From: Flavobacteriales bacterium
GTDB lineage: Bacteria > Bacteroidota > Bacteroidia > NS11-12g > UBA9320
DNA length: 64,000 nucleotides
NCBI GenBank assembly: GCA_020635395.1
Contig: JACJZV010000002.1
Coordinates: 620,001 to 684,000 of the forward strand
Direction: 5' to 3'
The position numbers and the translations under genes are program-made. Below, piece after piece: positions 52,226-61,279 of this stretch. The stretch's first letter is position 1, and each line of letters begins with the position of its first letter. The notes beneath the pieces are model-generated. The model was given only the letters and a program-made list of their open reading frames with translations. It searched no databases and was not told where the DNA came from.

Positions 52226-53497
52226 TTAGCTACCCGAGTGTATTCGCAAATGAACCGTTTCTATTCTATTTTCTTGCGAACTTAAAATGGTAAATATAAA
52301 ACGACCAAAATCAATGGTTTCGCCAGTTTCTGGGATGCTTTCAAACTCACTGATAATGTACCCACCAAGTGTTTCGTAATCTCCAATAGGCAGTTGTAGC
52401 CCATATTTTTCATTCAAAAAATCAATTTCGAGCGATGCAGAAAACTCATATTCGAGGTCATTGATTTTCTTATTTATAATATCGTCAGTGTCGTCGTGTT
52501 CGTCTTCTATTTCTCCAAAAATTTCTTCAATTATATCCTCGGTGGTCACAATACCTGCCGTTCCTCCAAACTCATCCACCACCACGGCTATACTCTTACG
52601 ATTTACCGTAAAATCATTCAACATTTCATTAGCCAATTTTGATTCGTTGGTTATCAATATCGGAATTAAAATCGAGCTTATCGTTTTGGGTTGTTTAAAC
52701 AAATCGATATGATGCACGTAGCCAATTATATCATCAATATTTTCTTTGTAAACTAAAATTTTACTATGGCCACTTTCCATAAACAAATCCATTAATTCGT
52801 CAATAGAGCTATCCAAATCAATGGCCACAAGTGAGGTTCGTGGCACCATACATTCTCGAATTTGAACCGTACCAAAATCGAGGGCATTTTTAAGTATTTC
52901 GGTGTCCACATCTCGTTCGTCTTCATGCTTATGCTTCTGACTTTCAGTTATATAGTGATCCAGATCTATGCGGCTAAATGTGGGACTCTCTTCAGTAAAT
53001 TCCTTTTTAAGCACTAGTTTTAAAATGCCCTTTGCCAGCCACAAAGTAAGTTTTACAATGGGACTCAAAATCCAGGCAAAAAAACGGAAAGGGCGTATGA
53101 AGATACTCAACATACCGCTCGGATTTATCCTAAATAAAGCTTTGGGCATAAACTCGGCCACCACCAACACAATGATGGTGGAGAACAAGGTAATGAGCAA
53201 CATTCTACCAAATCCTTCAGCAGAAAAATTTATCCACTTAAAAATGGTATCACCCAAAAACCGCTCCATGAAAATGCCATAAATAACTATGGCAATGTTG
53301 TTTCCGACCAAAATGGTGCTTATAAATTTGGATGGTGTTTTTATATATCCTGCACATATCTGAGCCCATTTTACTCCTTGATTGCTTTTTAGCTCAATAC
53401 GCAATTTATTGGCCGATAAAAAAGCAATTTCTAAGCCCGAAAAAAAGGCAGAAAGCAGTAAGGTAATGATGATGACTAAATAACCGGATTCGTCCAT
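52226..53497 (-). CDS. CNNM/CorC-family membrane protein with CBS pair
   Basis: DUF21 membrane domain (about 1-190, four helices; SGLEIAFLSANKLRIEL, AEFMPKALFRINP), two CBS domains (about 205-330; CMVPRTSLVAIDLDSSIDELMDLF..., RKSIAVVVDEFGGTAGIVTTEDIIEEIFGEIEDE) and a CorC_HlyC domain (about 345-420). Members are linked to Mg2+ or Co2+ export, or to gliding motility (GldE) in Bacteroidota; which applies cannot be told here, so no symbol is given. Length 423 is normal. Confidence 0.92.
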   Translation of the reverse strand: MDESGYLVIIITLLLSAFFSGLEIAFLSANKLRIELKSNQGVKWAQICAGYIKTPSKFISTILVGNNIAIVIYGIFMERFLGDTIFKWINFSAEGFGRMLLITLFSTIIVLVVAEFMPKALFRINPSGMLSIFIRPFRFFAWILSPIVKLTLWLAKGILKLVLKKEFTEESPTFSRIDLDHYITESQKHKHEDERDVDTEILKNALDFGTVQIRECMVPRTSLVAIDLDSSIDELMDLFMESGHSKILVYKENIDDIIGYVHHIDLFKQPKTISSILIPILITNESKLANEMLNDFTVNRKSIAVVVDEFGGTAGIVTTEDIIEEIFGEIEDEHDDTDDIINKKINDLEYEFSASLEIDFLNEKYGLQLPIGDYETLGGYIISEFESIPETGETIDFGRFIFTILSSQENRIETVHLRIHSGS

Positions 53498-53560
53498 ACA
53501 AGGGGTTAAAACCGTTGCAAATGTAATGATTTTAATAGGTTTTGATTTCCGGTATCTGCA

Positions 53561-55258
53561 TCAAGCAAAAAGCTTAAACAAATTTAAATTTTCATACGAA
53601 AATTTTCCATTCAATAGGTCGAACAAAACTTTTGAACGAACAATGCCATCCTCGGTAAAGTTTTCTGGGTTTCCTTCTGATTTTAGTTTCTCGTAAACCG
53701 TGTTTATTTCGTCAAAACCTTCCAAATCAGATTTCAGTCGGTCATAATCTAATTTTGTTCCTTTTGTTTTTAGTGTAACCAAATGGCTCACGATAGTTCC
53801 GGTGGTAAGCCCTCTGTTTTCAGCCATTTCTTCCAACGTCAGACCTCTTTCAAAAAGCTCTTTGGTTTGTTCGTAAGTGCTTATTTTTTTCTCTTTGGCT
53901 GCCTTTTTATTTTTCAATCGTTCAATTTCTTGCAGGTCGGTTACCCCGCCGCACGAACGAATAAATACATTGAATTGTTTCTCCAAAATTGCCTCCGGAT
54001 ATCTTGCTTCAGCTTCTATACTCAACTGCTGAAACCGTTTGTCGGCTTTCAAAGCCAGCGAATCAACCTGAAGGGCAATTTCGTTGTAGCCCAAAAGTCT
54101 CATTCCACTTAAATCTTTTAGCCTCGATAGTGCCACGTATCCTTGCCCATGCTCAAAGGTTTTGGTTAGGTCAATTTCGGCTGCGTCCAGTGTCATTCCT
54201 TGGCTTTTGTGTACGGTTATGGCCCATGCCAAACGCAATGGAATTTGTATAAATGAGGCTTGTGGCTTGCCCATTTCGTTGTTTATACTCCACACTTCGC
54301 GGTCGGTTTCTATTTCGCGGCCTGCATCGGTTTTCACAATAGGCAGGCCTGTTTCGCCACTAAAACCTACCACCACGCCCAGGGTTCCGTTCATAAAACC
54401 TTTTTCGTAGTTGTTTCGCACAAACATTACTCTGGCATTTTCTTTTAAAACCAGCCTGTCTGGTGCCAACACAGATTTTTGCAACATTTCTGCAAGACCT
54501 TGATTTCCTTTGGTTTCTGCCGAAAAAACGACTTCTTCCCCTGCCAAATTTTCGAGTTCTTCATGGTTTATTCTATCCACATCAAAATTGTGGCTATAAA
54601 GTTTGGTAGGTTCTTGGCTAAACCGATTATACACGGCATCATCAAGCAACGACATACTTTTTTGTGAGACTTCGCCAGTGCGTATTTCATTTAAAATTTC
54701 GTTTAACTCATTGTCCGTTTGCCGATATTGTTGGGTTAAATAACAGATGGTCAAGTTGGTGTCAACCCAGGTTTTGCTCATAAAAGCAAACTTATCTCGG
54801 TTTAATTCTTCATTTTTTGTTACGGGTGGTAGTTGAAAAAAATCTCCTGAAAAAACGACCTGAATGCCCCCAAAAGCCTCGTTGAAATTGGTTTTAAATG
54901 TCTGCAACACTTCGTTTACCATATCCAATTGGTTTTTATGCAACATAGATATTTCGTCTATGATTAGCACCCGGACAGATTCGAGGTTTTTTTGAATATA
55001 TTTTTTTTCGAAAAGTTTCCGTAAATCGTTGTGGTTTAAATGGTCTTTAACGCCAATTCCGCTCCAGCTATGAATGGTCTGCCCATTCATGTGGGTGGCG
55101 GCAATGCCCGTGCTGGCCGTAATGGCCACACCCACTTTTCGCTCAAGCAAATAGTTGATGTATTGGTTTAAAACGTATGTTTTTCCGGTTCCGGCACTGC
55201 CTGTCAGAAAAACGTTTTTACCTGATTTTAAAATGGCTAAGGCTTGGCTCTGTAGCAT
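53561..55258 (-). CDS. PIF1/RecD-like helicase with C-terminal HTH domain
   Basis: Superfamily 1B DNA helicase. Walker A GSAGTGKT at 20-27, Walker B LIIDEISML at about 98-106, GDFFQLPPV (motif III), and VHKSQGMTLD...VALSR (motifs V and VI near 350-385) are all present. The last 100 residues contain TKELFERGLTLEEMAENRGLTTGTIVSHLVTL, an HTH_40-type domain shared with RecQ-like helicases. Length 565. It starts three bases after the TerC gene ends, so they may be co-transcribed. Confidence 0.93.
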   Translation of the reverse strand: MLQSQALAILKSGKNVFLTGSAGTGKTYVLNQYINYLLERKVGVAITASTGIAATHMNGQTIHSWSGIGVKDHLNHNDLRKLFEKKYIQKNLESVRVLIIDEISMLHKNQLDMVNEVLQTFKTNFNEAFGGIQVVFSGDFFQLPPVTKNEELNRDKFAFMSKTWVDTNLTICYLTQQYRQTDNELNEILNEIRTGEVSQKSMSLLDDAVYNRFSQEPTKLYSHNFDVDRINHEELENLAGEEVVFSAETKGNQGLAEMLQKSVLAPDRLVLKENARVMFVRNNYEKGFMNGTLGVVVGFSGETGLPIVKTDAGREIETDREVWSINNEMGKPQASFIQIPLRLAWAITVHKSQGMTLDAAEIDLTKTFEHGQGYVALSRLKDLSGMRLLGYNEIALQVDSLALKADKRFQQLSIEAEARYPEAILEKQFNVFIRSCGGVTDLQEIERLKNKKAAKEKKISTYEQTKELFERGLTLEEMAENRGLTTGTIVSHLVTLKTKGTKLDYDRLKSDLEGFDEINTVYEKLKSEGNPENFTEDGIVRSKVLFDLLNGKFSYENLNLFKLFA

Positions 55259-55261
55259 AGT

Positions 55262-56050
55262 TTAGTGATTGCTTTCGGCCTTTTTAGAGAGATTTTTTTG
55301 ATACTTGCTCTGCACCACATCTATCAAAACCAAAATTACGATTACAAAATAAAAAGTGGTTTTGCTCATGGGTGTTATTTCGTTTCCGGCAATTTTTATG
55401 TGTGCCAAATGTCCGCCTTCTGTAAGCAACATAATGCCCACCACGAACAGTATAAATAACCCCAACACCTCATACATTCTGTTCTTTTTTAAGAAAATGG
55501 TTATTCTATCAGTCAGCCATACCATAAGTAAACTACTCACCACCACCGCAATGCTTATTACCCATTTATTTTTGGTTAAGGCCAAGGCACTCAATGTGCT
55601 GTCAAACGAAAAAACAACATTCATCAGCAAAATCCACATCAGCACATTGCCTACCGATTTTCGGCCTCCACCGGCTTTTTCGTTTTCTGTTTCGGCGTTT
55701 GGTGCCAGCATGTGCCAAATTTCTTTTATGGCTGTGTAGATGATAAAAATTCCACCAAAAAAAACAATGATGCTGTGCACATTGAAATGACCCGAAAGCC
55801 ATTGGCCAAACTCAAAATCGAACAACGATTTGTTTACATTTTCGATTAAACTTATAAGTAAAAAAACAAGGCCAATACGCAGCACAATGGCAATGGAAAT
55901 GCCCAATTTTCGTACAAAACTTTGCTTTTCTTCCGGTGCCTTTTGCGATTCGATAGAGATGTATAGCAAATTGTCGAAACCCAACACAGTTTCGAGCAAA
56001 ATCAGAACCACAATGTCTATCAGATTGTTGAGTGTAAATAATTCGCCCAT
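55262..56050 (-). CDS. TerC-family integral membrane protein
   Basis: Seven or so membrane helices with the two TerC signature segments containing acidic residues inside helices: ETVLGFDNLLYISI (about 19-32) and MNVVFSFDSTLSALALT (about 145-160). TerC proteins handle metal ions, for instance Mn2+ loading of exported proteins (Alx/MeeF group). The protein is 262 residues, normal size. Its TAGCTTTG promoter box lies 20 bases upstream; the PIF1-like helicase gene follows after three bases. Confidence 0.9.
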   Translation of the reverse strand: MGELFTLNNLIDIVVLILLETVLGFDNLLYISIESQKAPEEKQSFVRKLGISIAIVLRIGLVFLLISLIENVNKSLFDFEFGQWLSGHFNVHSIIVFFGGIFIIYTAIKEIWHMLAPNAETENEKAGGGRKSVGNVLMWILLMNVVFSFDSTLSALALTKNKWVISIAVVVSSLLMVWLTDRITIFLKKNRMYEVLGLFILFVVGIMLLTEGGHLAHIKIAGNEITPMSKTTFYFVIVILVLIDVVQSKYQKNLSKKAESNH

Positions 56051-56070
56051 TATTTTCTTTTGATGCCGGG

Positions 56071-56078
56071 CAAAGCTA
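56071..56078 (-). promoter_or_regulatory. -7 promoter box TAGCTTTG
   Basis: Exact TAnnTTTG match on the minus strand, 20 bases before the terC-like ATG. Confidence 0.5.
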
Positions 56079-56099
56079 ATGGATTTTTAGATTTCTTAC

Positions 56100-57083
56100 T
56101 TAATGGTTTACCACTACATGCAGCACAGTGTGTCCCACAGCACTTAACGTGTTTTTATCAATCACACTCATATTGTCTTGTTGGGTGTGCCAATGGTCAG
56201 GAAAGTGATTTCGGGTATTGGGGTTGTAGTGAATAATATCAACTGAAGGTACACCCCCATATTTCGACATGTAGTAATGGTCATCGGTTACCTGGCTTCC
56301 GTTTGTCTTTAAAAATATGCTTCCATATCCCAAATCGGCTGCCGTATTCCAAATTTTGAGCATTAAGTTCTGATTAAATTGGGCAGAAAATCCTTCGTAA
56401 GCAAATGTGGCATCTTTAGCACCAACCATATCCAACAATATTCCGTTTTGAGCCACATAATAGTTGTCCATTGCCCAATTTCCCCAGTATTGAGAACCCA
56501 AACACCAAGAGGTGGCATCTCCTCCATTTCCATCGTCTTCTCGATCAAAGAAAATAATATCAACACCGGTTTTTGGTTTTAATGTCTGCAATTGGCGGGC
56601 AATTTCAAGTAGCACCCCAACCCCGCTTGCCCCGTCATTGGCTCCGTCAAAAGTTTTATTTGGATTTACTTTGTCTTCATCAGATTTTGAACGTGTATCC
56701 CAATGGGCAGCCAGCACAAACCGTTGTTTGCTTCGGGGGTTAAACTGGCCAATAATGTTGTTTATGTCATAAACCTGACCCGCTTCGGAGGTATGATTTC
56801 CGCTCATAATGTATGCCGTGTCGCAAAACTGGCTCAACTTATTTCGGAGGTAGTTCAATGTCTTTGCATGTGCCGAAGTTCGAGGAATACGGGGGCCAAA
56901 GGCAACTTGTTCGGCCACATATTTATAAGCCGAATCGCCATTAAACTGAACCTGTACTGTCGTTTTTACCGGAGGTTTAATTTTATTAGGGTTGTCGTTG
57001 TCTGTTTTACCTCCATCCGATGTGCAGGAAGGAAAAAACATCGCTATAACCAAACTGATTGTTATTAATTCTTTGATTTTCAT
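56100..57083 (-). CDS. M28-family metallopeptidase / glutaminyl cyclase-like lipoprotein
   Basis: ATG 57083 gives a lipoprotein signal with FFPSC (Cys20); 13 more residues from 57122 would overlap cysS. Zinc-site residues visible: H127 in AAHWDTR, the Asp of FDGANDGASG, the acidic pair in DREDDGNGG, D of LLDMVGAKD and His in HFPDHWHTQQD. The single-domain architecture and the FDREDDG motif fit the glutaminyl-peptide cyclotransferase-like branch of M28, which forms N-terminal pyroglutamate on exported proteins in many Bacteroidota. Peptidase activity is the alternative. It starts four bases after cysS ends. Confidence 0.88.
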   Translation of the reverse strand: MKIKELITISLVIAMFFPSCTSDGGKTDNDNPNKIKPPVKTTVQVQFNGDSAYKYVAEQVAFGPRIPRTSAHAKTLNYLRNKLSQFCDTAYIMSGNHTSEAGQVYDINNIIGQFNPRSKQRFVLAAHWDTRSKSDEDKVNPNKTFDGANDGASGVGVLLEIARQLQTLKPKTGVDIIFFDREDDGNGGDATSWCLGSQYWGNWAMDNYYVAQNGILLDMVGAKDATFAYEGFSAQFNQNLMLKIWNTAADLGYGSIFLKTNGSQVTDDHYYMSKYGGVPSVDIIHYNPNTRNHFPDHWHTQQDNMSVIDKNTLSAVGHTVLHVVVNH

Positions 57084-57087
57084 TTTG

Positions 57088-58548
57088 TTAAATAATTGAA
57101 TAGGTAGCCCCCTCTTTTCCATCTTTTATTTCAAAACCTAGCTCTCTTAGTTTATTTCTTATTTCATCAGATGTTTGAAAATCTTTTCGAGTCTTGGCCT
57201 CGCTTCTTAACTCTAAAATAAATTGCATTAAACCATCTACCTTATCAGAATTTGTGGCCGATTTTTCATTTTTTAAACCCATAATGTCGAATACAAAATG
57301 ATTTAAAAGTGTGCTAAATTGACTTAAATCTTCTGCCGAAATGGTTTGCGAACCATCTTTGATGAGATTAATCCATTTTACAGCTTCAAATAAATGTGCA
57401 ACAGCAACCGGCGAGTTAAAATCGTCATTCATGGCATCATAAAGGTTTGTTTTTAAGGCGTTTACATCAATCGAAGAAGTTGAGGAAGTTGATAGCGTGG
57501 GTAGTGCATCTATGGCATCCAACAACCGTTTTAATCCTTTTTCGGATGCTTGCAGAGCCTCGTTGCTAAAATCGAGCGTACTCCTATAGTGTGCCTGAAG
57601 CATAAAAAACCTTATGGTCATTGGGCTATAGGCTTGAGTAAGCAGCGGATGGCTGCCTTCCATCATTTGTTTTGGAGTTACGCCTGTGCCTTCACTTTTG
57701 GCCATTTTTCTGCCATTGAATGTGAGCATATTGGTATGCAACCAATATTTTACTCCCTTCTGCCCGTTTGATGCCTGATTTTGGGCTATTTCGCACTCAT
57801 GATGGGGAAATTTTAAATCCATTCCACCGCCATGAATGTCGAACTGATGACCTAAGTATTTCGTACTCATGGCCGAACACTCCAAGTGCCAACCCGGAAA
57901 ACCAATACTCCAGGGCGAATGCCATTTCATGATGTGTTGAGGTTCTGCCTTTTTCCAAATTGCAAAATCGGTGGCATTTTTTTTGTCACCTTGTCCATCC
58001 AAATCACGGGTGTTCGACATCAATTCCTCTACATTTCTGCCGGACAACTCGCCATAATTTTGTTGCTTGTTATAGGCCAACACGTCAAAATAAACCGAAC
58101 CATTTGATACGTACGCCAGGCCAGCATCCAATATTTTTTGAACCATTTCTATTTGCTCAATCAAATGTCCTGTAGCCGTGGGTTCTATGCTTGGTGGCAG
58201 GGCATTAAAAAGGTTCATGGTGTTATGAAAATCGACCGTATATTTTTGAACAACTTCCATGGGTTCTATATTATCAAGCCGTGCTTTTTTTGATATTTTG
58301 TCCTCCTCCTCATCATCCAGCAAATGACCCACATCGGTAATGTTTCTAACATAACGCACCTTATACCCTAAATGAATTAGGTAGCGATAGATTAAATCGA
58401 ACGAGGTAAATGTACGGACGTTTCCAATATGTACTTCGCTATATACTGTAGGGCCACACACATACATGCCCACAAAAGGGGCAGCAAGTGGTTCAAACTT
58501 TTCCAATTGACGGGTAAGCGAATTATAAACCTTTAGCTCTGATTGCAT
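57088..58548 (-). CDS. cysS: Cysteinyl-tRNA synthetase
   Basis: Class I synthetase charging tRNA-Cys. Zinc ligands include C31 in VCGPTVY and the later LECSAMS and PHHECE motifs; the HIGH box is HIGN at 40-43, and the KMSKS loop is KMAKS at 281-285. DALR/anticodon region completes the 486 residues, normal length. A TAAATTTG box ends four bases before the ATG, predicting a leaderless mRNA. The M28 lipoprotein gene follows four bases downstream. Confidence 0.97.
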   Translation of the reverse strand: MQSELKVYNSLTRQLEKFEPLAAPFVGMYVCGPTVYSEVHIGNVRTFTSFDLIYRYLIHLGYKVRYVRNITDVGHLLDDEEEDKISKKARLDNIEPMEVVQKYTVDFHNTMNLFNALPPSIEPTATGHLIEQIEMVQKILDAGLAYVSNGSVYFDVLAYNKQQNYGELSGRNVEELMSNTRDLDGQGDKKNATDFAIWKKAEPQHIMKWHSPWSIGFPGWHLECSAMSTKYLGHQFDIHGGGMDLKFPHHECEIAQNQASNGQKGVKYWLHTNMLTFNGRKMAKSEGTGVTPKQMMEGSHPLLTQAYSPMTIRFFMLQAHYRSTLDFSNEALQASEKGLKRLLDAIDALPTLSTSSTSSIDVNALKTNLYDAMNDDFNSPVAVAHLFEAVKWINLIKDGSQTISAEDLSQFSTLLNHFVFDIMGLKNEKSATNSDKVDGLMQFILELRSEAKTRKDFQTSDEIRNKLRELGFEIKDGKEGATYSII

Positions 58549-58552
58549 CGGG

Positions 58553-58560
58553 CAAATTTA
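58553..58560 (-). promoter_or_regulatory. -7 promoter box TAAATTTG, leaderless cysS
   Basis: Exact TAnnTTTG match on the minus strand ending four bases before the cysS ATG, the same geometry as at metG. Confidence 0.55.
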
Positions 58561-58575
58561 TCAAAAAGGCGTGGC

Positions 58576-59118
58576 TTAATTGTTTCGATATTTCATTTTT
58601 CGATGCGAATCAATACCAAAACCAATCTTTAATTCGGTAAATACTTGGTTGGCATTTTGGTTGTTTACATCCAAATGATAGGTTACCTGCAAGGCGTATC
58701 TTATATATAAGTTTGGGGTTCTTTTACCCAAAATAAAAGCGTTCATGCCCAGCCCAATTCGAGGAGAAAGGTTGGCTTTTCCTTCTTTAAAAAACTCACC
58801 ATCCAGTTCGGCCAAGGCAAAGGTTCGCAAATGCCTGCAGTTGTTCACTCTCAACATTAACCGACGGTTGTAAATTATGGCCTTTGCACCTACAAAAGAT
58901 TGTTTGCCATTGAACCCACCGCATAACCCATATCCATAGGAAAAAGGAACTTTTACATTGCTTGGATATTTGTCGAAATACTGGTCATACATCATATCAA
59001 ATGCAAACATTTTGATATTCCATTTATTGGTTTTTAAACCGAACATATACGAATTATTTCTCATTGAGAAAGAGGAGAGTGGCAACAAAAAGAGCAATAT
59101 GAATGGTAGTTTTTTCAA
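58576..59118 (-). CDS. Small outer-membrane beta-barrel-like protein, about 181 residues
   Basis: Signal peptide-like start (MKKLPFILLFLLPLSSFS) then amphipathic strands with Gly/Tyr turns (FSYGYGLCGGFNGKQSFVGAKAIIYNRR..., SPRIGLGMNAFILGKR..., VFTELKIGFGID). No ATG is available at the 5' end; TTG codons at 59142, 59121 and 59118 compete. A TATCTTTG box at 59128-59135 rules out 59142 if used, and leaves 59121 or 59118. Function unknown. Confidence 0.7.
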   Translation of the reverse strand: MKKLPFILLFLLPLSSFSMRNNSYMFGLKTNKWNIKMFAFDMMYDQYFDKYPSNVKVPFSYGYGLCGGFNGKQSFVGAKAIIYNRRLMLRVNNCRHLRTFALAELDGEFFKEGKANLSPRIGLGMNAFILGKRTPNLYIRYALQVTYHLDVNNQNANQVFTELKIGFGIDSHRKMKYRNN

Positions 59119-59127
59119 CAAATCAGT

Positions 59128-59135
59128 CAAAGATA
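59128..59135 (-). promoter_or_regulatory. -7 promoter box TATCTTTG
   Basis: Exact TAnnTTTG match on the minus strand, six to nine bases before TTG codons at 59121 and 59118, placing the gene start there rather than at 59142. Confidence 0.5.
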
Positions 59136-59154
59136 AACACAAAATGTGGTAGTT

Positions 59155-60030
59155 TTAATTAACCATTGAACAACTTTCATCATCCAATTCGGTTTCGATG
59201 GTGCAATTTTTTAAATGATATTTTGCCAAAACCACTTTTATTTCCTTTTTGGTTTGAATGATTTGACTGACTGAATCAATGTTTTCAAGCCTTAGATGCG
59301 TACTAAAAACATGATGCTCTCCTTCGAGAGACCACAAATGTGTATCGTGCAGCGACTGAACATGATGTATGCTCAAAATTTCCTTTTCAATTTTTACTAA
59401 ATCAATCTCTTTCGGTATGCCCTGCAAAAAGGTAAAAAGTGTTTCTTTTAATCGTTTTAACGCATTCCACAAAATATAGGCCGTAATAAACAAAGACAAA
59501 ATGGGGTCCAACAGGAGTAAGTATTTGATTTTTAATACTATAGATGCAACCAGCACCACGCACCAGCCAAGCACATCTTCAATGAGATGCCACGAAACTA
59601 CTTTTTCGTTAAGTGTTTTTCCATGGCTCATTTTCCAAGCGGCATAGCCGTTTACAGCCACACCTACAAGAGCAAAAAGCATCATTCCATCGGCATTGGC
59701 CATCTCCGGATGAGATATTCTTTTGGCGGCCTCAACAATTACGAAAACAGAACCCACCACCAAAACCACGCCATTTATTAATGCCCCCAAAAGTGAAAAT
59801 CGGGCATATCCAAAAGAAAATGAAGCATCGGGTTTTTGCTTGCTTTTTTTATCCAAAAGCCACGCTGTGCCCAGCGAAAGTGTGTCGCCCAAATCATGTA
59901 TAGCATCCGACAATATGGCCATACTGTTGGTGTAAAATCCGCCAATTACCTCAAAAATAGTAAAGCCAAAATTGAGTAAAAAGGCCAATTTCAAATTTTT
60001 GCCTGAATCGTGATGATGGTTGTGAGCCAT
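59155..60030 (-). CDS. Cation diffusion facilitator (CDF) exporter, zinc-type
   Basis: Inner-membrane divalent metal/proton antiporter. A short His-rich N-terminus (HNHHH), six membrane helices, and the two halves of the transport site: H45/D49 in SDAIHDLGD on helix 2 and H148/D152 in HLIEDVLGW on helix 5. Two His plus two Asp favour Zn2+ (and Cd2+). The last 90 residues form the cytoplasmic dimerisation domain (IHHVQSLHDTHLWSLEG). 291 residues is normal. A near-match promoter box (TACTATTG) ends four bases before the ATG. Confidence 0.95.
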   Translation of the reverse strand: MAHNHHHDSGKNLKLAFLLNFGFTIFEVIGGFYTNSMAILSDAIHDLGDTLSLGTAWLLDKKSKQKPDASFSFGYARFSLLGALINGVVLVVGSVFVIVEAAKRISHPEMANADGMMLFALVGVAVNGYAAWKMSHGKTLNEKVVSWHLIEDVLGWCVVLVASIVLKIKYLLLLDPILSLFITAYILWNALKRLKETLFTFLQGIPKEIDLVKIEKEILSIHHVQSLHDTHLWSLEGEHHVFSTHLRLENIDSVSQIIQTKKEIKVVLAKYHLKNCTIETELDDESCSMVN

Positions 60031-60152
60031 TTAGCAATAGTACGAAGATTCTGCTCAAAGTGTCCGAAAATGTTTCAATCAAAAAAAAACACAATTTATT
60101 TAAAACCCAACTTCCACAACAATGTTATTATTTTTGACCTTTTAAAATTGAT

Positions 60153-61277
60153 ATGCCCCTAAAAGTAAAGATTAGCAGAAGTATTATAGTTGCTATTCTA
60201 ATAATCGTTATCAGTAAAATAGTTTTTGGAATGCTTTCGAAGGCAGCCAAAAAACCACCCATAAAGTCGAGTTTCAGAACCATAAATGTGCTTTCGGCCA
60301 CGGCTCAAAACAAAAGCGAACATTTGGTGGTAAACCTGAGTGGAAAATTGGTAGCCAAAAACAGAATCGATATTTTTTCGGAAGTAAATGGTTTGTTGCA
60401 GTCTCCCAATTTCAGAGAGGGAAATCGGTTTTCGCAAGGTCAAATTTTGGCAAGTATCAACGACAGCGAGATGCAAGCCAGCATAAAATCGCAAAAGAGT
60501 ATTTTGTTAAACAGCATTGCTCAATTATTGCCCGATTTGGCCATTGATTTTCCGAATGATTTGGCCACTTGGCAAAAATTTCACGCTTCCATTAGTTTCG
60601 ACAAAAAGCTGCCTGCACTGCCTGAAATCAATGACGAAAAATTGAACATATTTGTCTCGGGCAAAAATGTTTTTACCAATTATTACAACATAAAATCGTT
60701 GGAAGAACGCTTGGCAAAATATAAAATCTATGCCCCATTCAGTGGCATTTTGAGTCAGGCCGATATTGACCCGGGAACTTTAGTTAGAGCCGGACAAAAA
60801 CTTGGTACATTCATTCAGCCAAATACCTTTGAGCTTGAGGCTTCCATTGGGGTAGATGATTTAAAGTTTATAAAAGTTGGTAATAAGGTAGAGTTAAAAA
60901 GTTCTGAACTTGGCAAAACATGGCAGGGCAGCATTTTGAGAATAAACGAAAGCCTTGATGCAGCCACCCAAAGCATAAAGGTTTATATCGGTGTAACCGA
61001 TTCGGAACTAAAAGAAGGTCAGTATCTTACAGCTCAGGTAAATGGAAGTATGTTGAATAATGTGGTGGAAATTCCGCGTAAATATTTGATAGAAAACGAT
61101 CATTTATACTTCATCGAAAACGATTCGGTATTGACCAAGAAAAAGGTAAGTATTCAATACCTGAGCAATGAGTCGGCCTACCTTTCGGGCGTTGAAAATG
61201 GAACTGTTTACCTCAACCAAACCATTACCGGAGGCTATGATGGGATGATTGTAAAACAAATAGCCGAAAAGCAATAG
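60153..61277 (+). CDS. RND efflux periplasmic adaptor (MFP/HlyD family)
   Basis: Adaptor that links an inner-membrane RND pump to an outer-membrane channel. N-terminal membrane anchor (about 9-28), a lipoyl-like half (VVNLSGKLVAKNRIDIFSEVNGLL...FREGNRFSQGQILASIND), a helical hairpin, the second lipoyl half (YAPFSGILSQADIDPGTLVRAGQKLGTF) and a beta-barrel with membrane-proximal domain. 374 residues. It is two bases upstream of the pump gene. No TolC-like gene is seen in the window. Confidence 0.93.
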   Translation: MPLKVKISRSIIVAILIIVISKIVFGMLSKAAKKPPIKSSFRTINVLSATAQNKSEHLVVNLSGKLVAKNRIDIFSEVNGLLQSPNFREGNRFSQGQILASINDSEMQASIKSQKSILLNSIAQLLPDLAIDFPNDLATWQKFHASISFDKKLPALPEINDEKLNIFVSGKNVFTNYYNIKSLEERLAKYKIYAPFSGILSQADIDPGTLVRAGQKLGTFIQPNTFELEASIGVDDLKFIKVGNKVELKSSELGKTWQGSILRINESLDAATQSIKVYIGVTDSELKEGQYLTAQVNGSMLNNVVEIPRKYLIENDHLYFIENDSVLTKKKVSIQYLSNESAYLSGVENGTVYLNQTITGGYDGMIVKQIAEKQ

Positions 61278-61279
61278 CC

